In this document: one piece after another, positions 41,552 to 50,944 of the stretch
Numbering within the stretch: the stretch's first letter is position 1
How the letters are laid out: each line of letters opens with the position of its first letter
Program-made: the position numbers and the translations under genes
Source: Enterococcaceae bacterium OF42-14pH9A
GTDB lineage: Bacteria > Bacillota > Bacilli > Lactobacillales > Enterococcaceae
Assembly (NCBI GenBank): GCA_027692465.1
Contig: JAQEYU010000005.1
Coordinates: 116,776-180,775 of the forward strand
Reading direction: 5' to 3'
DNA: 64,000 nucleotides
Notes under the pieces: generated by a model
Told to the model about the DNA's origin: nothing
Databases searched by the model: none
Seen by the model: the letters and a program-made list of their open reading frames with translations, nothing else

Positions 41552-42196
41552 ATGAGCGTACGTGATTTTATGACCAAAAATGTGATCGCCGTCAAGCCCG
41601 AGACACCGATTTTCGACGCGGTGGATCTGATGAAAAAAAATGATATTCACCGACTGCCGGTCTTGAAAAACGACAAATTGGTGGGTCTGATCACAGAGGG
41701 AATCATTGCGGAAGCCATGCCCTCGAAAGCGACCAGTCTCAGCGTCTATGAAGCCAATTACCTGTTGAATAAAACGACAGTAGCGGATGTTATGGAGAAA
41801 AAGGTTCTGACCATCGCACCGGATGACCTCTTGGAAGATGCAATCTACCGGATGCGGCAAAACAACGTGGGTGTCCTGCCGGTCATGGAAGGTGAGCAGC
41901 TGGTAGGCATGATTACCAACAATGATATCTTTGACGCCTTTTTGAAAATCACCGGCTACAACGATGGCGGCGCCCGGGTCAGCCTGCAGATTACCGAAGA
42001 CCATAAAGGAATCTTGGCGGATATTACCCGGCTGCTCTCTGATAATGATTTGAGTATTCTGACGATCGTAGTCAACCGTATGGAGCTGACCACGATTGTC
42101 GAAATCCAGGTGGAATCCCGCAATACGGAAAAAATCCGCGAGATCCTCAGTAAAGCCGGCTATCTGGTGACAGATGTTGTTCTGACCAGAGGCTGA
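41552..42196 (+). CDS. CBS-ACT regulator (AcuB-like) of the liv operon
   Basis: This 214-residue protein has two CBS domains (residues about 1-60, MTKNVIAVKPETPIFDAV, and about 75-130, MEKKVLTIAPDDLLEDAI) and a C-terminal ACT domain (RVSLQITEDHKGILADITRLL). CBS pairs bind adenine nucleotides and ACT domains bind amino acids. Being the last gene of a branched-chain amino acid importer operon, three bases after livF, it may sense both energy and amino acid supply. AGGAGGG precedes the ATG. The B. subtilis AcuB name is by architecture only. Confidence 0.85.
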   Translation: MSVRDFMTKNVIAVKPETPIFDAVDLMKKNDIHRLPVLKNDKLVGLITEGIIAEAMPSKATSLSVYEANYLLNKTTVADVMEKKVLTIAPDDLLEDAIYRMRQNNVGVLPVMEGEQLVGMITNNDIFDAFLKITGYNDGGARVSLQITEDHKGILADITRLLSDNDLSILTIVVNRMELTTIVEIQVESRNTEKIREILSKAGYLVTDVVLTRG

Positions 42197-42204
42197 CACA
42201 TGAT

Positions 42205-42242
42205 ACAGAAGACTTCGAATACGAGAAGTCTTCTGTTTTTTT
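42205..42242 (+). terminator. Terminator of the liv operon
   Basis: ACAGAAGACTTC pairs with GAAGTCTTCTGT and is followed by seven T. Confidence 0.92.
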
Positions 42243-42435
42243 GCTGAAAAAGGGATGGTACAATGGCAATGAATTCAATGTCCTGAACATCATAAAATCG
42301 GCGAGCTGTCGTCTGAAAAGGGCTTGCTGCCGGTCACCACTGCGATTGCTACTGTCGGTTGCGGCACAGCAGCAGCGGGGCAGCTGATTGGTGCACCGGT
42401 TTTTCTGGAATTGGACAGGATGGGGAGGTAATCTG

Positions 42436-43257
42436 ATGGTGACGATTGGAAGTCGTCTAAAACTGCTGCGGCAGCAAAAGGGCTGGTCTCAAACCGAGAC
42501 AGCAGAAAAGTTGCGGATCTCCCGCCAAAGCGTCTCCAAATGGGAGCTTGATAAAAGTCTGCCGGATATCGGGATGCTGAAGGAATTGGCGCTGCTATAC
42601 GACTTTTCTTTAGATGAGCTGCTGCAGTTGCAGGAGGAGAAAATCATGTTATTGAAGGCTTTGGAAACAGAAACGATGGCAGCAGACAGCAGTCGGCTCA
42701 TCTGTCGGAATAAAGAGCCGAACACAGAACAGCTGGCTTTTTTGACTACGGCAATGTTTGAGCCGATTGCAGCGCGAATTTTACCGGAACGGATCCTATG
42801 GCAGACAGTCCTGCCTCAAATCCCGGCAGGAATGGGCAGCAATCTGTCCGCGGTGACAGTCGTGTCAAAAGAGCGTACCCGTCGTTATCAGACACTGTTT
42901 GGCGGCGACAACGGGATTTATTTGTTCGTCACGGAGAGCGGTCTTTGGCGAACGACAGCAGTGGAATGGCTCGAGACAGAAAAACTGGAACAGCTGCCCT
43001 TTTCGGAGCTGGCTGTGTTGGTTACGGCTCCTTTTTTTGAAGCCCGTGTCAGTCGGGGCAACCGACCGGGATTGTTCTATGGGAAAAAAGATGGTGGTTA
43101 TGATATGCTGGCCATCGGTAAGCCCGCTTCTGCTGCGCTGCAACCGATTCTGGAGGTGTTGGACCAAAAATGGCAGATTTATCGTGAATATCAGGGGTAT
43201 TCAATAGGAGAGATTGTCAAGCGATGGCGAAAACAGAAACGCTTGCCTGAGGAATAA
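42436..43257 (+). CDS. XRE-type regulator with uncharacterised C-terminal domain
   Basis: This 273-residue protein has a Cro/C1 helix-turn-helix at residues about 5-60 (RLKLLRQQKGWSQTETAEKL, then ISRQSVSKWE). The remaining 200 residues match nothing I recognise: a mixed alpha/beta domain with TTAMFEPIAARILPERILW and a segment resembling a PH-like strand pattern (RYQTLFGGDNGIYLFVTESGLWRTT). It may sense a ligand. GGGGAGGT precedes the ATG at 42436. It stands alone; no phage or toxin gene is next to it. Confidence 0.8.
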   Translation: MVTIGSRLKLLRQQKGWSQTETAEKLRISRQSVSKWELDKSLPDIGMLKELALLYDFSLDELLQLQEEKIMLLKALETETMAADSSRLICRNKEPNTEQLAFLTTAMFEPIAARILPERILWQTVLPQIPAGMGSNLSAVTVVSKERTRRYQTLFGGDNGIYLFVTESGLWRTTAVEWLETEKLEQLPFSELAVLVTAPFFEARVSRGNRPGLFYGKKDGGYDMLAIGKPASAALQPILEVLDQKWQIYREYQGYSIGEIVKRWRKQKRLPEE

Positions 43258-43313
43258 AGCCAGTAGTCTGGGATCAGTGAGGCAACAGCGCTTTTTCTGT
43301 TAAGGAAGAGGAA

Positions 43314-43391
43314 ATGCTGCGCCTGTCGAATTTTTTTACTGGAAATGGCGCAGCAGCATCCGGGAAGGGCGCTGCTGCGAGAAATTTTTTT
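43314..43391 (+). terminator. Terminator with competing hairpin (attenuator-like)
   Basis: ATGCTGCGCC (43314-43323) can pair with GGCGCAGCA (43347). The overlapping CGCAGCAGC (43349-43357) can instead pair with GCTGCTGCG (43371-43379), followed by seven T. The second form is an intrinsic terminator and the first excludes it. It lies between the XRE gene and the DUF2969 gene. Confidence 0.65.
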
Positions 43392-43517
43392 AAAGAAAGG
43401 AGAGTCGTTATTCCCGTGCTTTTTTTTTGCGGCTGTGGTAAGCTAATTAGGCGGAATCAACGGCAAGTAGCCGATTAAGTCGCGGGGTTATCAGATTATC
43501 AGTACGAGGTGAAGACC

Positions 43518-43751
43518 ATGTCCAAGAAAAACAAAGATATCGAAGTGCGGGTGGAAGAGACCAAGCGCACCATTAAGGGTACCGAATATACAGTCAATCA
43601 ATTACTGATCGGCAAAAAAATGATCGGCGAAGTGATGACTGTCGGACCAAAAGCACATGGAGCGTTTCTGGGAGAGGAAGATCTCGGAGCTTACAAGACT
43701 GTCGATTTGGCTGTCGAGGCGATTTTGCTGCAGCATAATCTGCATGATTGA
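43518..43751 (+). CDS. DUF2969 family protein
   Basis: This 77-residue basic then acidic protein matches DUF2969, a lactobacillales-specific family of unknown function. Strand-rich core: DIEVRVEETKRTIKGTEYTV, then IGEVMTVGPKAHGAFL. No membrane segment or signal is present. GAGGTG precedes the ATG at 43518. It is followed by the tRNA pair, which has its own promoter. Confidence 0.8.
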   Translation: MSKKNKDIEVRVEETKRTIKGTEYTVNQLLIGKKMIGEVMTVGPKAHGAFLGEEDLGAYKTVDLAVEAILLQHNLHD

Positions 43752-43812
43752 TCCTTAAAACAGCTGAGGAAATAAAAAACGGCTTTCCTGTAAAAAAAAT
43801 TGAAATTTCCAC

Positions 43813-43841
43813 TTGCAATCAAAAAAGGTTTTTAGTATCAT
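43813..43841 (+). promoter_or_regulatory. Promoter of the tRNA-Tyr/tRNA-Gln unit
   Basis: TTGCAA (43813-43818) and TATCAT (43836-43841) are spaced by 17 bases, about 40 bases before tRNA-Tyr. Confidence 0.75.
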
Positions 43842-43882
43842 AATGAAGTCGGGTTGAGATAACACATGCGACCGGCTCAGAT

Positions 43883-43966
43883 GGAGGAGTAGCGAAGAGG
43901 CTAAACGCGACGGACTGTAAATCCGTTCCTTCGGGTTCAGTGGTTCGAATCCACTCTCCTCCACCA
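43883..43966 (+). tRNA. tRNA-Tyr (anticodon GTA)
   Basis: The acceptor arms GGAGGAG and CTCCTCC pair, followed by A and an encoded CCA. The loop CTGTAAA gives anticodon GTA. A long variable arm (CCTTCGGG) marks this class II tRNA. Confidence 0.97.
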
Positions 43967-43971
43967 TTTAT

Positions 43972-44043
43972 TGGGGTATAGCCAAGCGGTAAGGCAAGGG
44001 ACTTTGACTCCCTCATGCGTTGGTTCGAATCCAGCTACCCCAG
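43972..44043 (+). tRNA. tRNA-Gln (anticodon TTG)
   Basis: The acceptor arms TGGGGTA and TACCCCA pair. The anticodon loop CTTTGAC gives TTG. CCA is not encoded. It lies five bases after tRNA-Tyr and is co-transcribed with it. Confidence 0.96.
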
Positions 44044-44050
44044 TTGCAAG

Positions 44051-44080
44051 CTCTCTGTCAATGACAGAGAGTTTTTTTTT
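44051..44080 (+). terminator. Terminator of the tRNA unit
   Basis: CTCTCTGTC pairs with GACAGAGAG over an AAT loop, then nine T. Confidence 0.95.
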
Positions 44081-44188
44081 CATAAAAAACAGTCTTCACG
44101 TTTCCTCGATGTTGGAGTCTCGGTGGCGGCTGACTGTAGGGGTTGACCTCAGCAGGTAAATTATTAAGTAAATATCACTAAAAAAACT

Positions 44189-44217
44189 TTGACGGTCATT
44201 CCCGCAAGCTTTATACT
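44189..44217 (+). promoter_or_regulatory. Promoter of galM
   Basis: TTGACG (44189-44194) and TATACT (44212-44217) are spaced by 17 bases. Confidence 0.8.
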
Positions 44218-44268
44218 GGGAAATGAGTGTAAGGACTTACAAATTTCGATAAAAGGTGGGAACTACAA

Positions 44269-45258
44269 ATGGCAACAGTCAAAGCAGTACACAATGAAGC
44301 TTATCAGGACCACTATCTGGTGGAGAACAAAAACGGTGTCAAATTGGCTCTCAGTCCTTTCGGTGCCCGGGCATTGGATCTGATCGTGCCGGTAGACGGC
44401 AAGGAAGTCGATCTCATGGTGGGCCCGAAGGATTTGGCGGGCTATCGTGAAAATCCGTATTTCAATGCAACGATTGGACCGATTGCCGGGCGCGTGGCAG
44501 GGGCCTCTTTTGAACTGGCGGGCGAAACCTATCATACTGAAGACAGTCAATCCGGTAATACTCTTCACGGGGGCTTGACTGGTTATGATAAACAAAACTT
44601 TGATGCGACCCCTTTCCAAGAAGAAGGAAAAGCCGGTGTCGAATTCACTTTTACTGATCCGGACGGGGCCCACGGGTTTCCCGGAAATGTCAAAGTCAAA
44701 GCGACATATAGTTTGACTGATAACAACGAGTTCCAATTCAAATTTGAAGCGGAAACCGACAAGCCGACGATTTTCAATCCTACCAATCACGGCTACTACA
44801 ATCTGACCGGTACTCCGGAAAACACCATCGATGAGCACACCTTGAAAATTCGTGCCTCCAAAGTCGGGGAGACCAATGATGATGTGACGACGACTGGTAA
44901 ACTGTTGGAAGTTGCGGAAACAAAATTCGATTTCTTGGCTGGTCGAAAAATCGGGACCACCTTATTGGATGATCCCTTTGTTTTTGACGACAATCAAGGG
45001 ACGGTGTTGACGCTGACTTCTCCGGATGGCAAGATTGCTATGGAACTGACGACGACTGAAGCAGCGGTTGTGATCTATACAACCCGTGACGCTGAAGCCG
45101 GATTGGATTTCAAAAACGGTATCATGTCCCAACATGCGGCAATCGCCATCGAACCGCAGGCAATCCCGGGAACGGAAGCCTACCCGCAGTTCGGCAGTAT
45201 TCTTTTGGAACCCGGCAAGCCGTTTTTGGCGGAAAGCAGTTTTACTTTGAAATTTTGA
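44269..45258 (+). CDS. galM: Aldose 1-epimerase (mutarotase)
   Basis: This 329-residue protein has the galactose mutarotase fold, which interconverts alpha and beta sugar anomers. Recognisable blocks are GPIAGRVAGASFELAGE, LHGGLTGYDKQ with the catalytic His, PTNHGYYNLTG with the second His, and the catalytic Glu late in AIEPQAIPGTEAYP. AAAGGTGGG precedes the ATG. It has its own promoter and terminator and no gal genes beside it. Confidence 0.92.
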   Translation: MATVKAVHNEAYQDHYLVENKNGVKLALSPFGARALDLIVPVDGKEVDLMVGPKDLAGYRENPYFNATIGPIAGRVAGASFELAGETYHTEDSQSGNTLHGGLTGYDKQNFDATPFQEEGKAGVEFTFTDPDGAHGFPGNVKVKATYSLTDNNEFQFKFEAETDKPTIFNPTNHGYYNLTGTPENTIDEHTLKIRASKVGETNDDVTTTGKLLEVAETKFDFLAGRKIGTTLLDDPFVFDDNQGTVLTLTSPDGKIAMELTTTEAAVVIYTTRDAEAGLDFKNGIMSQHAAIAIEPQAIPGTEAYPQFGSILLEPGKPFLAESSFTLKF

Positions 45259-45268
45259 CAGTGATGAC

Positions 45269-45309
45269 AAGAGAGCAGAAAATCTTTTTTGATTTTTTGT
45301 TCTCTTTTT
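45269..45309 (+). terminator. Terminator of galM
   Basis: AAGAGAgCAgAAAATC pairs with GATTTTtTGTTCTCTT and is followed by five T, just ahead of the cop promoter. Confidence 0.85.
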
Positions 45310-45311
45310 AA

Positions 45312-45369
45312 TTGACTCTGAATGATTACAAGTGTAAACTCAAAAATGTAAAGGACGATTACATTCGTA
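45312..45369 (+). promoter_or_regulatory. cop promoter with CopY boxes
   Basis: TTGACT (45312-45317) and TAAACT (45335-45340) are spaced by 17 bases. TACAAGTGTA (45327-45336), a perfect cop box (TACANNTGTA), covers the spacer and the -10. A second box, TACATTCGTA (45360-45369), has one mismatch. This is the E. hirae arrangement of two boxes. Confidence 0.9.
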
Positions 45370-45386
45370 AACAAAGGAGGTGCGAC

Positions 45387-45854
45387 ATGGAGAGGACGAT
45401 CGACACAACAGCCGAAGCCGTAAAGATTTCTGATTCGGAGTGGGAAGTGATGCGGGTCTTGTGGACGCTGGGGCAGGCGGATGCGCAGCAGATCGCAGAC
45501 ATCCTGGGGCAGACGATGGACTGGAAATTGGCGACCGTCAAAACCCTGCTGGGGCGTCTCGTCAAAAAAGAAGCGTTACGGACTGAGCCTTGTGGTAAGA
45601 AGTACATCTATTTTCCGACAGTCGGGGAAGAAGCAACCATGAAGAGTGCAACGGAAAACTTGTTTGCTCATATCTGTGCCAAAAAAGTCGGTATGACCAT
45701 TGCTGATTTGGTCAAAGAAGCAGAGTTGACTGCTGCGGACATTGCGGCAATTCAAGCGGCATTAACAGAGAAAACGCCGACAGCAGTGATCCACTGCAAC
45801 TGTATTCCGGGACAATGTGAGTGCCGGGAGCATCGTTCAACCGCCGACAACTGA
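45387..45854 (+). CDS. copY: Copper-responsive repressor CopY
   Basis: This 155-residue protein has an N-terminal BlaI/MecI-type winged helix ([17 protein letters not shown] onward) and a C-terminal cysteine cluster [10 protein letters not shown], the CxCx4CxC metal site of CopY. Zn2+-bound CopY represses; Cu+ delivered by CopZ displaces zinc and frees the promoter. AAAGGAGG precedes the ATG at 45387. Cop boxes lie directly upstream. It leads copY-copZ-copA. Confidence 0.96.
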   Translation: MERTIDTTAEAVKISDSEWEVMRVLWTLGQADAQQIADILGQTMDWKLATVKTLLGRLVKKEALRTEPCGKKYIYFPTVGEEATMKSATENLFAHICAKKVGMTIADLVKEAELTAADIAAIQAALTEKTPTAVIHCNCIPGQCECREHRSTADN

Positions 45855-45938
45855 GGTTTTTGCGGCTTTGTCGGTGGCGCTTTTGAAAAAGGAATCGAAA
45901 TATGCAAGACAAGCAATCATAAATTGGAGGGATTTTTT

Positions 45939-46148
45939 ATGAAACAAACATTTTTAATCAAAGGAATGAGCTGCCAACATTGCGCAGCCCGTGTAGAAAA
46001 CGGCATCAACGAACTGCCTGGGATCCAAAAAGTGAAAATTAATCTGAAAAAAGAAAATGGTGTCGTCAAGTTCGATGACAATCAGGTTTCCGCTGACCAG
46101 ATTGCAGCTAAAGTTACTGAAGTCGGCTATCCTGCCGAGGTGATCTGA
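45939..46148 (+). CDS. copZ: Copper chaperone CopZ
   Basis: This 69-residue HMA-domain protein binds Cu+ through [12 protein letters not shown] and hands it to CopY or the ATPases. TTGGAGGG precedes the ATG at 45939; a TTG five codons upstream overlaps that ribosome site. Its stop overlaps the copA start. Confidence 0.95.
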   Translation: MKQTFLIKGMSCQHCAARVENGINELPGIQKVKINLKKENGVVKFDDNQVSADQIAAKVTEVGYPAEVI

Positions 46149-48352
46149 TGGCTCAGGCGCAAACTGCAACCGGCGAAGGGACGCAAACACAGAGTTTCGT
46201 CATCACCGGCATGACTTGTGCCAACTGTTCGGCACGAGTGGAAAAAGAATTGAATCGTCAGCCCGGCGTCCTGTCTGCCAATGTCAATCTGGCGACGGAA
46301 AAAGCAACGGTTTCGTATGCAGATACGACGGCTGCTGATCTGATTGCCTGTGTGCAGCAAATCGGATACGGGGCAATCTTGGATGATGAGAATCATCGCA
46401 AGCAGGTGGCAGAGGGCAAAGCCCGCCACCTGCGCAATATGAAGCGGGATCTGATCGTCAGCGCTGTTTTGGTGGCACCTTTGATGGTTTCAATGCTGTT
46501 GATGATGGCCGGTGTCCATCACCCGCTGGTTATGTTTTTCCATGAACCATGGGTGCAACTGGTATTGGTGACACCGATCCAGTTCGGCGTAGGACTGCGT
46601 TTTTACAAAGGTGCCTATCATGCGGTTAAGACCAAGGCGCCGAATATGGACGTTTTGGTGGCGATGGGAACGACAGCCGCTTATCTGCTGAGTGTTTATA
46701 ACGGCTTTTTCGCCGGGAAACCCCACGAACTTTATTTTGAATCCAGTGGGATGATCATCACATTGATTCTTTTGGGGAAATATTTGGAAACGTTGGCCAA
46801 GACCAAGACTTCAAATGCCATCAAGCAGTTGATGGGGCTGCAGGCAAAAACTGCCAGAGTGCTGCAGACAGATGCCAGCAGTGTCGATCTGCCTTTGGAA
46901 CAGGTCACAGCCGGAATGCAGATCTTGGTGCGTCCTGGGGAGCAGATCCCGGTGGATGCAGCGATCTTTGACGGTCGCACTTCAGTGGATGAAAGCATGC
47001 TGACCGGTGAGAGCCTGCCAGTAGAAAAAGGTATCGGTGACACAATCTTCGGTGGCACGGTGAATACTACCGGAACCATTAAGATCAAAGCGTTGCAAGT
47101 CGGCAATGATACTGTGCTGGCTCGCATCATCCGGATGGTGGAAGATGCCCAAGGTTCCAAAGCACCGATACAACAGATTGCCGACAAAATCTCGGGAATC
47201 TTTGTACCGGCCGTGCTGATTGCGGCGTTGGTAACTTTGCTTGCTACCGGCTGGATCGTCGGTGATTGGCAGGTGGCAGTGATCCATAGTGTGGCGGTTT
47301 TGGTAATTGCTTGTCCCTGTGCCCTCGGATTGGCTACTCCTACGGCTATTATGGTGGGGACAGGACTGGGTGCCAAGAACGGAATCTTGATCAAAGGTGG
47401 GCAGGCATTGGAGACCGCTTCGCATATTTCCAGTGTTATTCTGGATAAGACCGGAACCATCACTGTCGGAAAACCTGTCGTTACGGACATGAAATTGAGT
47501 GACCCTGAGCTTTTGGGGGTGATCGCCGGTCTGGAAAATCAGTCAGAACATCCGCTGGCCCAGGCAATTATCACCTATGCCCAAGAAAATGGGACGGATC
47601 TGCCGGAAGTCCGGGATTTTGCTGCTGTCCCCGGTTTCGGGATTGTCGGAAACGTGGCCGGTGTTGCCTACCGCTTGGGTACGCGTAATTTTGTAAAAGA
47701 GCTGGCGGGAATCACTGATTACGATCCTGTGATCAGCCAATGGGCACAAGAAGGCAAAACATTGATGCTGTTGGCTAATGATCAGCAGGTACTGGGTGCG
47801 ATAGCTGTGGCCGATCAGATTAAAGACACCTCAAGGGCTGCAATCAAACAGCTGCAGCAATCCGGTGTCTCCGTCTACATGCTGACCGGTGACAATGCTA
47901 AAGCTGCTCAGTATATCGGAGAACAAGTGGGAATTCCGGTCGCTAATATTTTTGCCGAAGTTCTGCCGGAGGACAAGTCCGAAAAAGTCGCTCTTTTGAA
48001 AGCACAAGGGGAAATTGTCGGCATGGTAGGGGATGGGATCAATGATGCGCCTGCATTGGCTTTGGCAGATATCGGTATCGCCATGGGCAGTGGGACGGAT
48101 ATCGCCATGGAGACGGCAGATGTCACGCTGATCCACAGCGATTTGACCTATGTAAGCAAGATGATCGAGCTTTCACAGGCGACTATCCGCAAGATTAAGC
48201 AGAATCTCTTTTGGGCTTTTGTGTACAATACTATCGGAATTCCTTTTGCAGCGTTGGGCTTTTTGAATCCTATCGTTGCCGGCGGTGCGATGGCTTTCAG
48301 TTCGGTCAGTGTCCTGTTGAATTCGCTTAGTCTGAATCGAAAGAGACTCTGA
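46148..48352 (+). CDS. copA: Cu+ P1B-type ATPase CopA
   Basis: This 734-residue pump has one N-terminal HMA domain ([12 protein letters not shown], residues 21-32), the membrane Cu+ site CPC in [13 protein letters not shown] (about residue 388), the phosphorylation motif DKTGTIT (about 433), the [11 protein letters not shown] motif and the hinge [12 protein letters not shown]. The CPC motif marks a P1B-1 exporter of Cu+; in E. hirae CopA was proposed for uptake, but the family is now mostly seen as exporters. A hairpin terminator follows. Confidence 0.95.
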   Translation: MAQAQTATGEGTQTQSFVITGMTCANCSARVEKELNRQPGVLSANVNLATEKATVSYADTTAADLIACVQQIGYGAILDDENHRKQVAEGKARHLRNMKRDLIVSAVLVAPLMVSMLLMMAGVHHPLVMFFHEPWVQLVLVTPIQFGVGLRFYKGAYHAVKTKAPNMDVLVAMGTTAAYLLSVYNGFFAGKPHELYFESSGMIITLILLGKYLETLAKTKTSNAIKQLMGLQAKTARVLQTDASSVDLPLEQVTAGMQILVRPGEQIPVDAAIFDGRTSVDESMLTGESLPVEKGIGDTIFGGTVNTTGTIKIKALQVGNDTVLARIIRMVEDAQGSKAPIQQIADKISGIFVPAVLIAALVTLLATGWIVGDWQVAVIHSVAVLVIACPCALGLATPTAIMVGTGLGAKNGILIKGGQALETASHISSVILDKTGTITVGKPVVTDMKLSDPELLGVIAGLENQSEHPLAQAIITYAQENGTDLPEVRDFAAVPGFGIVGNVAGVAYRLGTRNFVKELAGITDYDPVISQWAQEGKTLMLLANDQQVLGAIAVADQIKDTSRAAIKQLQQSGVSVYMLTGDNAKAAQYIGEQVGIPVANIFAEVLPEDKSEKVALLKAQGEIVGMVGDGINDAPALALADIGIAMGSGTDIAMETADVTLIHSDLTYVSKMIELSQATIRKIKQNLFWAFVYNTIGIPFAALGFLNPIVAGGAMAFSSVSVLLNSLSLNRKRL

Positions 48353-48362
48353 TCTGCTTTTG

Positions 48363-48408
48363 AAAATTCATTTTGTGGGAGAAATGCTCACAAAATGAAT
48401 TTTTTTTA
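48363..48408 (+). terminator. Terminator between copA and copB
   Basis: AAAATTCATTTTGTG pairs perfectly with CACAAAATGAATTTT and is followed by a T run. Confidence 0.9.
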
Positions 48409-48462
48409 TTTAAATGTTACGATTAGATAAAGGAAGTTATTTGAGTAAAGGGTGTGAAGGAA

Positions 48463-50580
48463 ATGACTGACAAAGATACCGAGATGAAGGGGGCAGCAGC
48501 GCCGTCTGATTCTCAAGAGCAAGGTCATGAGATGTCCGAAATGGACCACAGCAAGATGAATCATCAAATGATGGGCCACGACATGAGCCATATGGGGCAT
48601 GACATGGGCGGGATGGATCATTCCATGCACATGGGGAATTTCAAGCAGAAATTTTGGCTTTCTTTGGTGATGGCGATTCCGATCATCTTGCTGTCGCCTA
48701 TGATGGGAATTGAATTGCCCTTCCAATTTACTTTTCCCGGGTCGGACTGGGTGGTGCTGATTTTGGCGACAATCCTCTTCTTCTATGGTGGGCAGCCGTT
48801 TTTGAGCGGTGCCAAGATGGAGTTGAAACAAAAGAGTCCGGCCATGATGACGTTGGTAGCGATGGGGATTACAGTTTCTTATGTCTACAGTTTGTATGCC
48901 TTTATTGCCAATCATTTTCTTCATGGCGAGCATGTGATGGATTTCTTCTGGGAACTGGCAACGCTGATCGTCATCATGCTGTTGGGGCATTGGGTGGAAA
49001 TGAATGCTGTTTCCAACGCCAGCAATGCCCTGCAGAAACTGGCAGAGCTTTTGCCCGACACTGTGACCCGGCTCACGGCTGATGGGGGTGAAGAAAAAAT
49101 TTCACTCCAGGAAGTCAAGGAAGGCGACCGGCTGATCGTGCGTGCCGGAGACAAAATGCCGACTGACGGGGTGATCGAAGACGGCGAGAGCACAGTGGAC
49201 GAATCTGCAGTGACCGGTGAATCCCGCGGCGTTAAAAAGCAGAGCGGCGACAAGGTCATCGGCGGTTCCGTCAATGGCAACGGTACGATCCGGATCAAAG
49301 TTACCGGTACCGGCGAAAACGGCTATCTGGCCAAAGTCATGGAAATGGTCCGCCGTGCCCAGTCGGAAAAATCCAAATTGGAAGGATTAGCGGACAAGGT
49401 TGCCAAATGGCTCTTTTACGTGGCACTGGCGGCTGGGATTACAGCCTTTGTTGTCTGGCTGGCAGTGAGTGATCTGCCGACTGCGATGGATCGGATGGTG
49501 ACGGTTTTTGTAATCGCTTGTCCCCATGCTTTGGGCTTAGCCATCCCGCTGGTTATCGCTCGTTCGACCTCGATTGCTGCTAAAAACGGCTTGTTGCTGA
49601 AAAACCGCAATGCGTTGGAAAATGCCCATGACCTGGATATGGTGCTGTTGGATAAAACCGGTACCTTGACAGCCGGGACCTTTGCCGTAACAGGCTTTGA
49701 GAACTTTTCCGCTGAACAAGAGGATCAGACGCTTTTGTCCTGGATCGGGGCATTGGAAGCTTCCGCAAACCATCCCATCGCTACTGGGATCATGAAATAT
49801 CTGCAGGAAGAACAGGTGAGTCCGGCTGCCGGCTCAAATGTCAAAAATATTTCCGGTGTCGGTCTTTCCGGCGAGGCAGACGGTCATCAATTGAAAATCA
49901 TCAACGAAAAAGAACTGACCCGCCTGTCATTGACGGTCCCTTCAGAAAAAGCGGTCAAGTATCAGGAACAGGGAAATACAATCAGTTATCTGCTGGTGGA
50001 TGACCAGCCGGCTGCTTTGATTGCTTTGGGAGATCAGGTCAAACCGGAAGCAAAAAGCTTCATTGCTGCTCTCAAAGAGCGTGGCATCGAACCGGTCATG
50101 CTGACTGGGGACAACAAACACGCGGCTGAGGCTGTGGCAAAATACCTGGGGCTGGACAGCTTTTATGCGGAGCTGCTTCCGGACGGTAAAGAAGCGATCG
50201 TATCGAAGCTGACCAAAGAAGGCAAGCGGGTGGTCATGGTCGGAGATGGGATTAATGATGCGCCCAGCTTGGCACGAGCAACTATCGGGATCGCAATCGG
50301 TGCCGGTACGGATGTCGCCATCGATTCGGCTGATGTCGTATTGACCAATTCCAACCCGGAAGATATCCTGCATTTTCTTGATCTGGCTAAGCAGACCCGC
50401 AAGAAAATGATTCAGAATCTCTGGTGGGGCGCCGGCTACAATATTTTCGCAATTCCCTTGGCAGCAGGGATCTTGGCTCCTGTCGGAATTATTTTGAACC
50501 CGGCTGTCGGAGCAATCTTGATGTCTTTGAGCACGATTATTGTGGCAATCAATGCGTTGACTTTGAAGATCAAGAAATAA
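48463..50580 (+). CDS. copB: Copper/silver P1B-type ATPase CopB
   Basis: This 705-residue pump starts with a Met/His-rich segment of about 55 residues (repeats such as HDMSHMGHDMGGMDH) instead of an HMA domain. Its membrane motif is CPH in IACPHALGLAIPL (about residue 352), with DKTGTLTAG at about 395 and [15 protein letters not shown] with a His-rich start is the CopB type that exports copper or silver. ATG 48463 has AAAGGG about ten bases upstream. No cop box or firm promoter was seen between copA and copB, so it may depend on read-through. Confidence 0.94.
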   Translation: MTDKDTEMKGAAAPSDSQEQGHEMSEMDHSKMNHQMMGHDMSHMGHDMGGMDHSMHMGNFKQKFWLSLVMAIPIILLSPMMGIELPFQFTFPGSDWVVLILATILFFYGGQPFLSGAKMELKQKSPAMMTLVAMGITVSYVYSLYAFIANHFLHGEHVMDFFWELATLIVIMLLGHWVEMNAVSNASNALQKLAELLPDTVTRLTADGGEEKISLQEVKEGDRLIVRAGDKMPTDGVIEDGESTVDESAVTGESRGVKKQSGDKVIGGSVNGNGTIRIKVTGTGENGYLAKVMEMVRRAQSEKSKLEGLADKVAKWLFYVALAAGITAFVVWLAVSDLPTAMDRMVTVFVIACPHALGLAIPLVIARSTSIAAKNGLLLKNRNALENAHDLDMVLLDKTGTLTAGTFAVTGFENFSAEQEDQTLLSWIGALEASANHPIATGIMKYLQEEQVSPAAGSNVKNISGVGLSGEADGHQLKIINEKELTRLSLTVPSEKAVKYQEQGNTISYLLVDDQPAALIALGDQVKPEAKSFIAALKERGIEPVMLTGDNKHAAEAVAKYLGLDSFYAELLPDGKEAIVSKLTKEGKRVVMVGDGINDAPSLARATIGIAIGAGTDVAIDSADVVLTNSNPEDILHFLDLAKQTRKKMIQNLWWGAGYNIFAIPLAAGILAPVGIILNPAVGAILMSLSTIIVAINALTLKIKK

Positions 50581-50944
50581 CCGGCTGTTGTGCTTTTCAG
50601 GCACGCCTTGTTTTGTGAAAAAAGAAAGTTTGTTTACGCCAGAAACCGGACGCAGTTGCGTCCGGTTTTTGGCAGTGAAATGTTTCCGATCAATGGACGG
50701 ATGCTGCACGAATGCGCAATGAAAAAAAGGTTTGCAGCGGTCGCCAGCTGCAGCTTTTTAAAATTAGCGAGACGGTCATAACGGTCAGTCGTGAGAATTT
50801 TCTAAGTTGGTTGTGGTGATAAGGTCGGATTATGATATAATGTGAGCGTTGAATAAATGGACAACGGCTCTGTTTTACACATAGACCGTATGCGGGCAGG
50901 TGCCGTGTGTTGCGGCGTTTGCAAATATATTAGGAGTGACCGGA
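50581..50944. other. Gap after copB
   Basis: It holds two terminators. One is 50643-50670, AAACCGGACGC with GCGTCCGGTTT and five T. The other is 50724-50762, GCAGC with GCTGC and a T run. An extended -10 promoter, TGATATAAT, ends at 50841 ahead of the Phd-like gene. No gene was found. Confidence 0.7.
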
